Assembly (NCBI GenBank): GCA_002508545.1
Contig: DAVH01000049.1
Span: 38,009-44,990, forward strand
Length of the DNA stretch: 6,982 nt
From: Methanomassiliicoccus sp. UBA6
Lineage (GTDB): Archaea > Thermoplasmatota > Thermoplasmata > Methanomassiliicoccales > Methanomassiliicoccaceae
Direction of reading: 5' to 3'
Under the pieces are notes generated by a model. The model made no database searches. It was not told the DNA's origin and worked only from the letters and a program-made list of their open reading frames with translations. This document shows, piece by piece, positions 1 to 4,676 of this stretch (position 1 is its first letter; each line of letters starts with the position of its first letter). Both the position numbers and the translations under genes were made by a program.

Positions 1-448
1 TGCGGGCGTCCCCCCGGCCGATGCGAACCTCCTTGCCGTGCGATTCCAGCCACTCCTTTATCTTGGGGAGCATGCCCACATGCTGCACCGTGGTCAGCAG
101 CCCGATGCGGTCCTCGAGCTTCGGCAGCGCCCGCTCGAGTAACTCGGCGATATCGATGTCGATGAACACCTCGACGAACAGCACGCGGTCGTCACGGGGC
201 ATCGACGGTATGTCGGCGTGGCCGAACTGGACGAGGGCGTCGGCGTAGTCGCGGAACCGCAGGGTGTAGTCGCAGGCACCATAGCAGGGATCGCCGATGA
301 TGAGGAACGAGCTCCCGGTCCTCGCCTCCAGCTCGCGGGCGATATTCTGGGCGTGGACCTTGAGGCCCTCGGGCATCTGGAGTGCGACCGTTCGAGCGCC
401 CTTCTCCCGTATCCAGGCGGCGACCTCCTCCAGTCTGAAGTCGTACAG
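1..448 (-). CDS. dph2: Diphthamide biosynthesis enzyme Dph2, N-terminal part (cut by window edge)
   Basis: Dph2 is the [4Fe-4S] enzyme that splits S-adenosylmethionine and transfers the 3-amino-3-carboxypropyl group to a histidine of elongation factor 2, the first step of diphthamide synthesis. About 149 codons are visible and the C-terminal part lies beyond position 1. Seen in the translation: an opening helix, the VALQMPEGLK strand-turn at residues 21-30, GDPCYGACD at 52-60, FGHADIPSM, a VLFVEVFIDIDI strand, and LLTTVQHVGMLPK. Counted from the CTG codon at 448-446, the cluster cysteine of YGACD is residue 59, as in the Pyrococcus horikoshii enzyme. No ATG, GTG or TTG lies in frame between the L10e stop and this point. 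CTG is preceded by GAGG (460-457) at an 8-base spacing, so it is the best start I see, but an unusual one. The gene follows L10e on the same strand with a 49-base gap. Product call is firm; the start is not. Confidence 0.9.
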   Translation of the reverse strand, partial: MYDFRLEEVAAWIREKGARTVALQMPEGLKVHAQNIARELEARTGSSFLIIGDPCYGACDYTLRFRDYADALVQFGHADIPSMPRDDRVLFVEVFIDIDIAELLERALPKLEDRIGLLTTVQHVGMLPKIKEWLESHGKEVRIGRGDAR

Positions 449-465
449 ATGGGATCCCTCGCTAA

Positions 466-482
466 AGTGAAAAAAGGAAGGT
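466..482 (-). terminator. T-rich stretch after L10e
   Basis: Read on the minus strand, the 49-base gap between L10e and dph2 contains CCTTCCTTTTTTCACTTT, with six consecutive T at 475-470. Oligo-T tracts act as archaeal transcription terminators, so some L10e transcripts may end here. Read-through into dph2 is equally possible because I see no TATA box for dph2. Confidence 0.4.
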
Positions 483-497
483 ATTAGGTTAAGCGGT

Positions 498-1016
498 TTA
501 GGATACCAGCTCGGCGCCCTTCTCGATGTCGATGTAGCAGGGAGAGGGGAGCTTCATGGAGGCCTTCCACATGGCCTCCTTGGCCACGTTGAACGCCTGC
601 TGGGTGACCCGGATGGTCATCACGGTCTCGCCGGACTGCATCCTGGCGGCGGTGCCCACGGCCTTGCCGAAGGCGCCCCGCATCCCGCCGGACACACGGT
701 CCGCGCCGGCGCCGGTGGCCATCTTGTGCTCGCGGAGCACGATGTGCGGGTACGGGCGGATCTTAAGGTGGAACGATGCCGTGGTGGTTCCCTTGGAGAG
801 GGCACGGTTGGCCGCGATACGGGCCGCCTCGAGCGAAGTGTGCCTTACCTGGCAGGGCTCCTTGAACTTGAGGTTCATGACGATGGGGAAATCCCCGTTC
901 GTGGTGCCGAGGTCGAAGGTGTTGATGCGTGGGGCGGGCACTCCACCCATGTACTCCCTGCGGGTATAGGCCTGGCCTCTTATCTGGCGGTACATTCTTC
1001 CGGGCTTTCGCGACAT
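498..1016 (-). CDS. rpl10e: 50S ribosomal protein L10e (uL16)
   Basis: Large-subunit ribosomal protein of the uL16 family (bacterial L16, archaeal/eukaryal L10e), which binds 23S rRNA near the A site and central protuberance. The 172-residue length is normal for archaeal L10e. Seen: the basic N-terminus MSRKPGRMYRQIRGQAYTR, a YMGGVPAPRI segment, the FKIRPYPH-like strand FHLKIRPYPHIVLREHKM, and the basic loop GADRVSGGMRGAFGKAVGTAAR that family members place near the peptidyl-transferase centre. The ATG at 1016 is preceded by AGGTGA (1028-1023) with six bases between, and by a clear TATA box about 55 bases upstream, so start and promoter agree. The stop TAA is at 500-498. It is the middle member of a minus-strand run (regulator, L10e, dph2). 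Confidence 0.97.
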   Translation of the reverse strand: MSRKPGRMYRQIRGQAYTRREYMGGVPAPRINTFDLGTTNGDFPIVMNLKFKEPCQVRHTSLEAARIAANRALSKGTTTASFHLKIRPYPHIVLREHKMATGAGADRVSGGMRGAFGKAVGTAARMQSGETVMTIRVTQQAFNVAKEAMWKASMKLPSPCYIDIEKGAELVS

Positions 1017-1022
1017 AAAGAT

Positions 1023-1028
1023 TCACCT
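1023..1028 (-). promoter_or_regulatory. Shine-Dalgarno of L10e
   Basis: AGGTGA on the minus strand, six bases before the ATG of L10e. It matches the archaeal 16S 3' end well and is among the clearest ribosome binding sites in the window. Confidence 0.75.
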
Positions 1029-1066
1029 GTGAGATTCAATTTGGAGGTGGGTTCATTAATGTTTTT

Positions 1067-1076
1067 GTATTTATAA
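1067..1076 (-). promoter_or_regulatory. TATA box of the L10e promoter
   Basis: The minus strand reads TTATAAATAC, close to the archaeal TATA consensus. A start site about 25 bases downstream falls near 1045-1050 and would give a leader of roughly 30 bases containing the AGGTGA ribosome binding site. The sequence just upstream, where the TFB recognition element should lie, is the 3' arm of a 7-bp hairpin (1077-1100). Confidence 0.75.
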
Positions 1077-1118
1077 CTGGTGGCCCTAGCGGACCACCAG
1101 GTCAAGAAAAGAAGAACG
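1077..1118 (-). terminator. Terminator region of the wHTH regulator: T-rich tract followed by hairpin
   Basis: After the regulator stop (1126-1124) the minus strand reads TTCTTCTTTTCTTG (about 1116-1103), a pyrimidine/T-rich tract of the kind that ends archaeal transcripts. It is followed by a 7-bp inverted repeat, CTGGTGG (1077-1083) with CCACCAG (1094-1100) around a 10-base loop. The hairpin abuts the L10e TATA box. It may end the regulator transcript, or it may be a protein-binding site for L10e control. Confidence 0.45.
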
Positions 1119-1123
1119 TCTGG

Positions 1124-1477
1124 CTAGTTCTTGGTTATCATGGGCTTCTCGCTGACGAGGGACATGTCCTCGACCTTGCCGTCGATCAGCTCGAGCTTTA
1201 CCCTGACCTCGCCCCGCTCCATGAATATCGATGCCTTCCGCAGCATGGACTGGTAGACGGCGATGCGCTTCCCGGACGCGGACATCTTCATGTCAGCGCA
1301 TCTCAAGAGGCCAAGGTTCTCGAGCATCCTTATCCGGTTGTAGCATGCGGAAATCGGGATCCCAAGGTTCTCGCTCATGTCCGAGGCGGTCCTCGGCTTG
1401 TCAATCGACCACACCAGAATACGCGCGGCGTACTCATCGTTCATTACACCTGAAGCTGTTAGTGCATCCATTTCCAT
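1124..1477 (-). CDS. Small winged helix-turn-helix (ArsR-like) transcriptional regulator
   Basis: A 117-residue cytosolic protein that looks like a DNA-binding repressor. Residues about 14-78 form a winged helix-turn-helix: an opening helix (YAARILVWSI), helix 2 (TASDMSENLGI, 30-40), recognition helix (PISACYNRIRMLENLGLL, 41-58) and a basic wing (ADMKMSASGKRIAVYQ). The IRMLENLGLL pattern is typical of ArsR/MarR-like archaeal regulators. Residues 80-117 form a short beta-rich tail (VRVKLELIDGKVEDMSLV) with no metal-binding cysteine cluster; cysteines are at 45 and 60 only, so metal sensing is not indicated. The start at 1477 lies about 30 bases from a TATA-like TTATATTG (1510-1503), so the mRNA may be nearly leaderless; a second ATG at 1471 is possible. 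The gene is divergent from an AhpD-like gene, with a palindrome between them over the TATA box, suggesting autoregulation and control of the neighbour. Ligand unknown. Confidence 0.85.
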   Translation of the reverse strand: MEMDALTASGVMNDEYAARILVWSIDKPRTASDMSENLGIPISACYNRIRMLENLGLLRCADMKMSASGKRIAVYQSMLRKASIFMERGEVRVKLELIDGKVEDMSLVSEKPMITKN

Positions 1478-1500
1478 CCCTGGACGGCGAATCGCTATCT

Positions 1501-1524
1501 AACAATATAATTCATTGCATTGTT
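1501..1524. promoter_or_regulatory. Imperfect palindrome, candidate operator over the regulator promoter
   Basis: The 24-base block has symmetric form AACAAT-2-AAT-2-ATT-2-ATTGTT: 18 of 24 positions match the reverse complement, and the mismatches fall in symmetric pairs. It contains the only good TATA-like element for the regulator gene (TTATATTG, minus strand 1510-1503) and lies in the divergent gap with the AhpD-like gene. That is where an autorepressing winged-helix dimer would be expected to bind. Binding is inferred. Confidence 0.5.
1503..1510 (-). promoter_or_regulatory. TATA-like box of the regulator gene
   Basis: The minus strand reads GAATTATATTGTT. TTATATTG is centred about 30 bases upstream of the ATG at 1477, so transcription would begin at or a few bases before the start codon, giving a leaderless or very short-leader mRNA. 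No Shine-Dalgarno is seen, which agrees. Confidence 0.5.
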
Positions 1525-1535
1525 CTCTATCTAGA

Positions 1536-1571
1536 TTTCTATAATCCTTGATGATGTAAAGATGAATATCC
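1536..1571 (+). promoter_or_regulatory. Candidate promoter of the AhpD-like gene
   Basis: This AT-rich stretch holds two TATA-like options: TCTATAATC near 1538-1546, giving a leader of about 23 bases, and GATGAATATC at 1561-1570, giving a leaderless message starting at about 1591. The bases before the ATG (1571-1590) are pyrimidine-rich with no Shine-Dalgarno, which favours the leaderless option. I cannot choose between them from sequence alone. Confidence 0.35.
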
Positions 1572-1590
1572 CCTCGCCCATATCGTCCTC

Positions 1591-1971
1591 ATGACCAAGA
1601 TCGAGGGGCACGGCGGAGAGGTCGAGGACGAGATAAAGAAGAGGCTGAAGAAGCTCGCGGATTTCTACGGCGAGGCTCCCTTCGTCTCCAGGAAGCTTGC
1701 GGAGAATCCTGATGTGTTCCTCCCCTTCTCCGACCTGTCCAGGCGGCTGCTGATGGAGCCGGGCCACTTGAGCATGAAGGAGATGGAGATCGCCGCGGTG
1801 GCCGCGAGCGCGGCGTTGGGTAGCGAGCACTGCCTCAACGTCCACATACCCCAGGCCCTCAAGTTCGGGGCCACCAGGGAGGAGCTCACCGAGGTCATCA
1901 TGGTGGCCACCTTCATGGCCATGACCCGGGGGCAGTCGATAGCCCTCCGGAAGCTCGCCGAACAGCAGTAG
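1591..1971 (+). CDS. AhpD-like / carboxymuconolactone decarboxylase-family protein with a single active-site cysteine
   Basis: A 126-residue all-helical protein of the CMD/AhpD-like fold, usually a trimer or hexamer in the cytosol. Mycobacterial AhpD is a thiol peroxidase partner; other members are decarboxylases or of unknown function. The core is at residues 62-115: MKEMEIAAVAASAALGSEHC, LNVHIPQALKFGATREELTE, then VIMVATFMAMTRG. Against the AhpD active site (Glu118, Cys130, His132, Cys133, His137) the spacing here gives Glu66, Ser78, His80, Cys81 and His85, so the relay and the second cysteine are kept while the first cysteine of CxxC is serine. A disulfide-cycling CxxC peroxidase is therefore unlikely within one chain. 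No in-frame start lies upstream before a stop at 1552-1554. It is divergent from the wHTH regulator and probably under its control. Family call firm; reaction unknown. Confidence 0.88.
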   Translation: MTKIEGHGGEVEDEIKKRLKKLADFYGEAPFVSRKLAENPDVFLPFSDLSRRLLMEPGHLSMKEMEIAAVAASAALGSEHCLNVHIPQALKFGATREELTEVIMVATFMAMTRGQSIALRKLAEQQ

Positions 1972-1983
1972 GGCCAGAGCGGT

Positions 1984-2012
1984 CGAGCGAGGTTTTTTTT
2001 ACCTCCTGCTCG
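1984..2012 (+). terminator. Hairpin with T8 run after the AhpD-like gene
   Basis: Beginning 13 bases after the stop codon, CGAGC-GAGGT (1984-1993) pairs with ACCTC-(CT bulge)-GCTCG (2001-2012), ten base pairs, with the loop being part of a run of eight T (1993-2000). Having the T run in the loop is unlike a bacterial intrinsic terminator, but an oligo-T tract alone suits archaeal termination. The same T-rich block lies 26-33 bases before the next ATG and may double as a weak promoter element. Confidence 0.5.
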
Positions 2013-2025
2013 AAAAAGTGAACCG

Positions 2026-2379
2026 ATGGGACCAGTGGAGATCCAACGGATGATCAGGTCAAGGGTGGCGATGCTTACCACCGCCAATCCTGACCTGTCG
2101 ATCGAGGACGACCTGATCGAAGGGAGCTGGGGTCTGCTGACCCTCAGGGAGCGCGGGCATCTCGTGGGCTTCGAGTTCCTGGAGACAGAGGAAAGCTGGA
2201 AGAGACCGGACGCCGTGATCCAGTACTTCGAGGCCTCCGATGACGGCTACTATGTTGGCGTGGTAGTGCCGGAAGACTGTTACGACGATGTCACCCAGCG
2301 AATCTACACGATGGGTGAACTGCCCGTGGTCGTCCTGACCTACGAGGACCTCGGCGTGGCCCCGACCCAGCTCGTCTGA
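2026..2379 (+). CDS. Hypothetical protein, 117 residues
   Basis: I do not recognise this family. The protein is soluble and acidic, without signal peptide, membrane segment or cysteine cluster (one Cys at 85). It looks like a single small alpha/beta domain: an N-terminal helix (VEIQRMIRSRVAML, 4-17), an acidic stretch (SIEDDLIEGSW, 25-35), strands LLTLRERGHLVGFEFLE (37-53), VIQYFEASDDGYYVGVVVP (64-82) and LPVVVLTYEDLGV (99-111), and a short helix CYDDVTQRIYTM between the last two. It reads as a real gene because of regular hydrophobic strand spacing and consistent codon use; the bases before the ATG include GTGA (2018-2021) as a weak ribosome site. An internal ATG at codon 9 is an alternative start. 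It is on the same strand as the AhpD-like gene but separated by the T-run hairpin, so co-transcription is doubtful. Confidence 0.7.
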   Translation: MGPVEIQRMIRSRVAMLTTANPDLSIEDDLIEGSWGLLTLRERGHLVGFEFLETEESWKRPDAVIQYFEASDDGYYVGVVVPEDCYDDVTQRIYTMGELPVVVLTYEDLGVAPTQLV

Positions 2380-2445
2380 AGGTGGATGTTCTGGTATCGG
2401 CCTGGAGCGTCTGTCGATAGCATGCATGCTGGCCATAGAATCGTT

Positions 2446-2595
2446 CGGGCCGCGGGCCCGCTCGCATCGATCGCGGCCATTACCGCGGCTCGTAGCGGCA
2501 ACCCTCGCTCCGTTGTTCGAGATCGAGGGGTTCCTTCTGGCTCCCTGGGCCATCGGACCGGGAACGCCGCTGGCTCAGGCAGACCATGGCCTGAG
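2446..2595 (+). ncRNA. Candidate structured RNA (tandem hairpins), unassigned
   Basis: Inverted repeats in order: CGGGCC/GGCCCG (2446-2460, 3-base loop); CGCGG/CCGCG (2472-2487, 6-base loop); AACCCTCG/CGAGGGGTT (2500-2532, one bulged G, with inner CTC/GAG); GTTCC/GGAAC (2530-2565) enclosing TGGC/GCCA (2538-2552); CTCAGGC/GCCTGAG (2574-2595, 8-base loop). The third and fourth share bases 2530-2532 and so are mutually exclusive, as in switching leaders. High GC makes chance hairpins likely, and strand and ends are unknown, so this is only a candidate. Confidence 0.2.
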
Positions 2596-2599
2596 TGGG

Positions 2600-2613
2600 C
2601 GAAACCTATTTGA
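2600..2613 (+). promoter_or_regulatory. Possible rnp4 promoter (BRE/TATA-like)
   Basis: CGAAACCTATTTGA resembles a TFB recognition element (CGAAA) followed by a weak TATA-like CTATTTG. A start about 25 bases on, near 2632, would leave about 22 bases of leader. It is weaker than the L10e box, and rnp4 may instead be read from further upstream. Confidence 0.35.
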
Positions 2614-2653
2614 CGGCCATCCCCCTCTCCTGCTAAATCGGCAAGGTCGTTCG

Positions 2654-3247
2654 ATGGTCAAGAAGAGGATATCCAACAGGGAGGCCAGGGGCATAGCCCG
2701 CCGCCGGATGGCCCGGCTCATGGACCTTGCCGCCATCGAGGTCAAGGAGGGCCGGCAGGAGCGTAGCCGCAGATACGTCAGCCTGGCCTGTTCCATCGGC
2801 ATGAGGACCAACACCCCCATGCTCAAGGAACGCCTATACTGCCCGGAGTGCATGGTCGCCCTGGTGCCCGGCCACAATTGCCGAGTCCGGCTGCGGTCGT
2901 GCCGGATCGGCATTCACTGCCTCGCCTGCGGCCATGTCAGGCGTGTGCCGTACCTGAGCGAGAAGAGAGGTGTCAAGCATGCCAATGAAGAAGTCGAAGA
3001 AGGAACTGGTGAAGATAGGCGCGGGAATCGATCCGACGGTCCACGTGGGAAAGGAAGGGCTGACCGAGGGGATCGTGCAGGAAGCGAAGGCCCAGCTGAA
3101 GAGGGCCAAGCTGATCAAGGTCAGGGTCCTCCCCGCGGCGGGCCAGGACAAGGACGAGGTGGCCGAGGAGCTGGCGGCCAGGACCGGGGCCAAGGTCGTG
3201 GAGACCAGGGGCTTCACCGTTCTGCTCAGCGAGGCAAGTCTTTTTGA
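2654..3247 (+). CDS. rnp4: RNase P protein component 4 (Rpp21 family), with anomalous C-terminal frame extension
   Basis: A protein subunit of archaeal RNase P, which with its RNA trims 5' leaders from pre-tRNA; Rpp21 pairs with Rpp29. The core is residues 1-105: a basic helical N-terminus (NREARGIARRRMARLMDLA), a second helix with ERSRRYVSLACSIGMR, then a zinc ribbon with CPEC at 63-66 and CLAC at 89-92 and GHVRRVPY after it. This is the usual archaeal size. The reading frame then has no stop: it continues about 90 codons through the following yhbY gene to a TGA at 3245-3247, giving a G/R/D/E/Q-rich tail of 197 residues in total. The tail is the alternative-frame reading of yhbY, so the true end is probably near residue 105-112. 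A one-base indel upstream would end the frame at TGA 2955-2957 or at TGA 2986-2988, the latter inside ATGA of yhbY. The frame is also open upstream to before 2426, but the family N-terminus fixes the start at 2654. Confidence 0.85.
   Translation: MVKKRISNREARGIARRRMARLMDLAAIEVKEGRQERSRRYVSLACSIGMRTNTPMLKERLYCPECMVALVPGHNCRVRLRSCRIGIHCLACGHVRRVPYLSEKRGVKHANEEVEEGTGEDRRGNRSDGPRGKGRADRGDRAGSEGPAEEGQADQGQGPPRGGPGQGRGGRGAGGQDRGQGRGDQGLHRSAQRGKSF
2967..2972 (+). promoter_or_regulatory. Shine-Dalgarno deciding the yhbY start
   Basis: GAGGTG lies six bases before the ATG at 2979. It overlaps the GTG at 2970, so 2979 rather than 2970 is the better start; a further in-frame ATG at 2985 is too far away to be preferred. 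Confidence 0.6.
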
Positions 3248-3263
3248 TGACAAAGCGCATTGA
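2979..3263 (+). CDS. YhbY / CRM-domain RNA-binding protein
   Basis: A single CRM (CRS1-YhbY) domain of 94 residues. Bacterial YhbY associates with pre-50S ribosomal particles; archaeal members are presumed to act in ribosome or RNA maturation. Seen: a lysine-rich start, helix-strand KKELVKIGAGIDPTVHVGKE, the family turn GKEGLT at 24-29, helix EGIVQEAKAQLKRAKLIKVRV (30-50), the AAGQDKDEVAEELAARTGAK helix, and the closing strand TRGFTVLLSE (76-85), matching the usual G-x-x-x-V-L-[YF] end. It starts within the rnp4 frame and ends 20 bases before serS, so rnp4, yhbY and serS probably form one transcription unit. An in-frame GTG at 2970 would add three residues. Domain call is firm; exact RNA target is unknown. 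Confidence 0.92.
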   Translation: MPMKKSKKELVKIGAGIDPTVHVGKEGLTEGIVQEAKAQLKRAKLIKVRVLPAAGQDKDEVAEELAARTGAKVVETRGFTVLLSEASLFDDKAH

Positions 3264-3283
3264 CGCCGAGAAGATGACTGGTC

Positions 3284-4546
3284 ATGCTTGATATCGATCT
3301 CATTCGCAATGATCCTGACAAGGTACGCGCGTCCCTGAGGAACAGGAACTATTCCGAGCAGCTGCTGGACGACTTCCTGCGCGTCGACGGGGAGTGGCGA
3401 AAGCTCATCGATGAGGGGAACCGCCTCAAGTACGAGAGGAACCGCGCCTCGGAGGCCATCCCGAAGCTCAAGGGAGAGGAGAAGCAGAAAATCATCGCTG
3501 AGATGCGACAGGTCTCCGAGAAGATCAAGCAGATTGACGCCTCCATAATTGAGCTGGAGGCCGTCAGGGGAGAGATCGTCCTCAACATACCCAACATCCC
3601 CGACGCCTCCGTCCCGGTGGGCAAGGACTGCGGAGACAACCTCATCGTCCGCTCTTTCGGGAGCGACCGGAAGTTCGATTTCGCTCCCAAGAAGCACTAC
3701 GAGCTGGGAGAGGACCTGGACATCATCGATTTCGTGCGGGGCACCAAGGTCACCGGCAGCGGATTCTTCGTGCTCAAGGGCGACGGGGCCAGGCTCGACC
3801 GGGCGCTCACGCAATACATGCTCGATCTTCACCATTGCCAGGGTTACACCGAGATCTTCCCGCCGGCCATCGTGAACAAGGCCGCGGTCATCGGCACCGG
3901 CCAATACCCCAAGATGAAGGACGACATGTACTGGTGCGAGCGCGATGACCTGTGGCTGAACCCGACCGCCGAGGTGCCGGTGACCAACCTGCACCAGGAC
4001 GAGATCTTCGAGAAGGAGCAGCTTCCCATCGCCTACACCGCGTACCTGCCGTCGTTCCGCCGCGAGGCGGGAAGGAACGCCGACACCCGGGGCATCATCC
4101 GCGTCCACCAGTTCAACAAGGTCGAGCTCGTGAAGTTCGTTCTCCCGGAGACCTCCTTCCAGGACCTGGAAGTGCTCAGGGACGATGCCGAGGCGGTGCT
4201 GCAGGGCCTCGAGCTCCCGTACCGCGTCCTCCTGCTGTGCACCGGAGACATGGGCTTCGCCAGCGCCAAGACCTATGACCTGGAGGCCTTCGCTCCCGGA
4301 GCGGACCAGTGGCTGGAGGTGTCCTCGTGCTCCTGCTTCACCGACTTCCAGGCCCGGCGGGCGCGCATCAAGTACCGCCCCGAGCCGCACCTGAAGAGCG
4401 AGTTCGTCCACACCCTCAACGGCTCCGGACTGGCTCTGCCGCGCACCATGGTGGCGGTCATGGAGAACTACCAGAACAAGGACGGCACTATCACCGTGCC
4501 TAAGGTCCTCCGCCCGTACATGCAGGGACAGGAACTGATCGAGTAA
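3284..4546 (+). CDS. serS: Seryl-tRNA synthetase, canonical type
   Basis: A class II synthetase that charges tRNA-Ser (and tRNA-Sec where present) with serine; cytosolic homodimer. Full length at 420 residues. Residues 1-100 are the tRNA-binding arm, an antiparallel coiled coil rich in K/E (about 30-96) after the typical MLDIDLIRNDPDKVR opening. The catalytic domain follows: motif 1 around 170-195 with GYTEIFPPAIV, serine-site TAEVP at 228-232, motif 2 FRREAGRNADTRGIIRVHQF at 258-277 and motif 3 LALPRTMVAVMENYQ at 383-397. It is the common bacterial/archaeal form, not the rare methanogen-type SerRS. The usual EVSSCSN block reads EVSSCSC at 345-351, with Cys for the Asn. ATG 3284 fits family alignment; the ribosome site before it is weak, consistent with coupling to yhbY 20 bases upstream. 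A strong hairpin follows the gene. Confidence 0.97.
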   Translation: MLDIDLIRNDPDKVRASLRNRNYSEQLLDDFLRVDGEWRKLIDEGNRLKYERNRASEAIPKLKGEEKQKIIAEMRQVSEKIKQIDASIIELEAVRGEIVLNIPNIPDASVPVGKDCGDNLIVRSFGSDRKFDFAPKKHYELGEDLDIIDFVRGTKVTGSGFFVLKGDGARLDRALTQYMLDLHHCQGYTEIFPPAIVNKAAVIGTGQYPKMKDDMYWCERDDLWLNPTAEVPVTNLHQDEIFEKEQLPIAYTAYLPSFRREAGRNADTRGIIRVHQFNKVELVKFVLPETSFQDLEVLRDDAEAVLQGLELPYRVLLLCTGDMGFASAKTYDLEAFAPGADQWLEVSSCSCFTDFQARRARIKYRPEPHLKSEFVHTLNGSGLALPRTMVAVMENYQNKDGTITVPKVLRPYMQGQELIE

Positions 4547-4563
4547 GGAAAAACCGTGGTCGC

Positions 4564-4597
4564 GGGGCGGGATGCGTACTGTCCCGCCCCTCATTTT
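4564..4597 (+). terminator. Strong hairpin terminator after serS
   Basis: GGGGCGGGA (4564-4572) pairs perfectly with TCCCGCCCC (4582-4590) around a 9-base loop, followed by TCATTTT. It begins 17 bases after the serS stop and looks like a bacterial-style intrinsic terminator, unusual but not unknown in archaea. A second small hairpin, CCAGG/CCTGG with a GACT loop, is at 4607-4620. Confidence 0.6.
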
Positions 4598-4629
4598 CCC
4601 TTCATGCCAGGGACTCCTGGGTCATCAAA

Positions 4630-4650
4630 TCAAATTTATTAAATAATCTC
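4630..4650 (+). promoter_or_regulatory. Promoter (TATA box) of the antiporter gene
   Basis: An AT-rich block in GC-rich surroundings reads TCAAATTTATTAAATAATC, with TTTATTAAAT at 4635-4644 as the TATA box. A start about 25-28 bases from its centre falls near 4665-4669, just before ATG 4670 and TTG 4677. Confidence 0.65.
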
Positions 4651-4676
4651 CTATCGTTGCGCAATCGGGATGCATA

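Larger units (their letters stand above)
2380..2653. other. Gene-free stretch rich in GC hairpins
   Basis: No convincing gene lies in these 274 bases. Open frames exist (for example from 2386 and from 2426), but their translations are low-complexity, lack recognisable domains and have no properly spaced ribosome site. What is visible is several consecutive inverted repeats between 2446 and 2595 and a possible promoter for rnp4 near 2600-2613. It could be a small RNA gene, a structured leader or decayed coding sequence. I see no tRNA, and no conserved blocks I would recognise as RNase P RNA or SRP RNA. Confidence 0.6.

Noticed and set aside
2386..2613. 75-codon plus-strand frame in the gene-free stretch
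   Set aside because: The GGTGG before its ATG is directly adjacent rather than properly spaced, and the translation is R/S/G/A-rich without a recognisable motif. It coincides with the hairpin region.
2426..2653. N-terminal extension of rnp4 from ATG 2426
   Set aside because: The frame is open, but the 76 added residues do not resemble the family, and the usual MVKKR-type N-terminus begins at 2654.
2380..2653. tRNA, RNase P RNA or SRP RNA in the gap
   Set aside because: No T-loop GGTTCRA with an acceptor stem, and no conserved P RNA or SRP blocks that I can recognise on either strand.
2970..2978. GTG 2970 as the yhbY start
   Set aside because: It overlaps the GAGGTG ribosome site, which is correctly spaced for ATG 2979.
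2834..4594. 586-codon open frame on the minus strand
   Set aside because: It is antisense to yhbY and serS, both firmly identified. The translation is low-complexity (long LVLVLHD/GDL-like runs) and has no domain; GC-rich coding DNA makes such mirror frames common.
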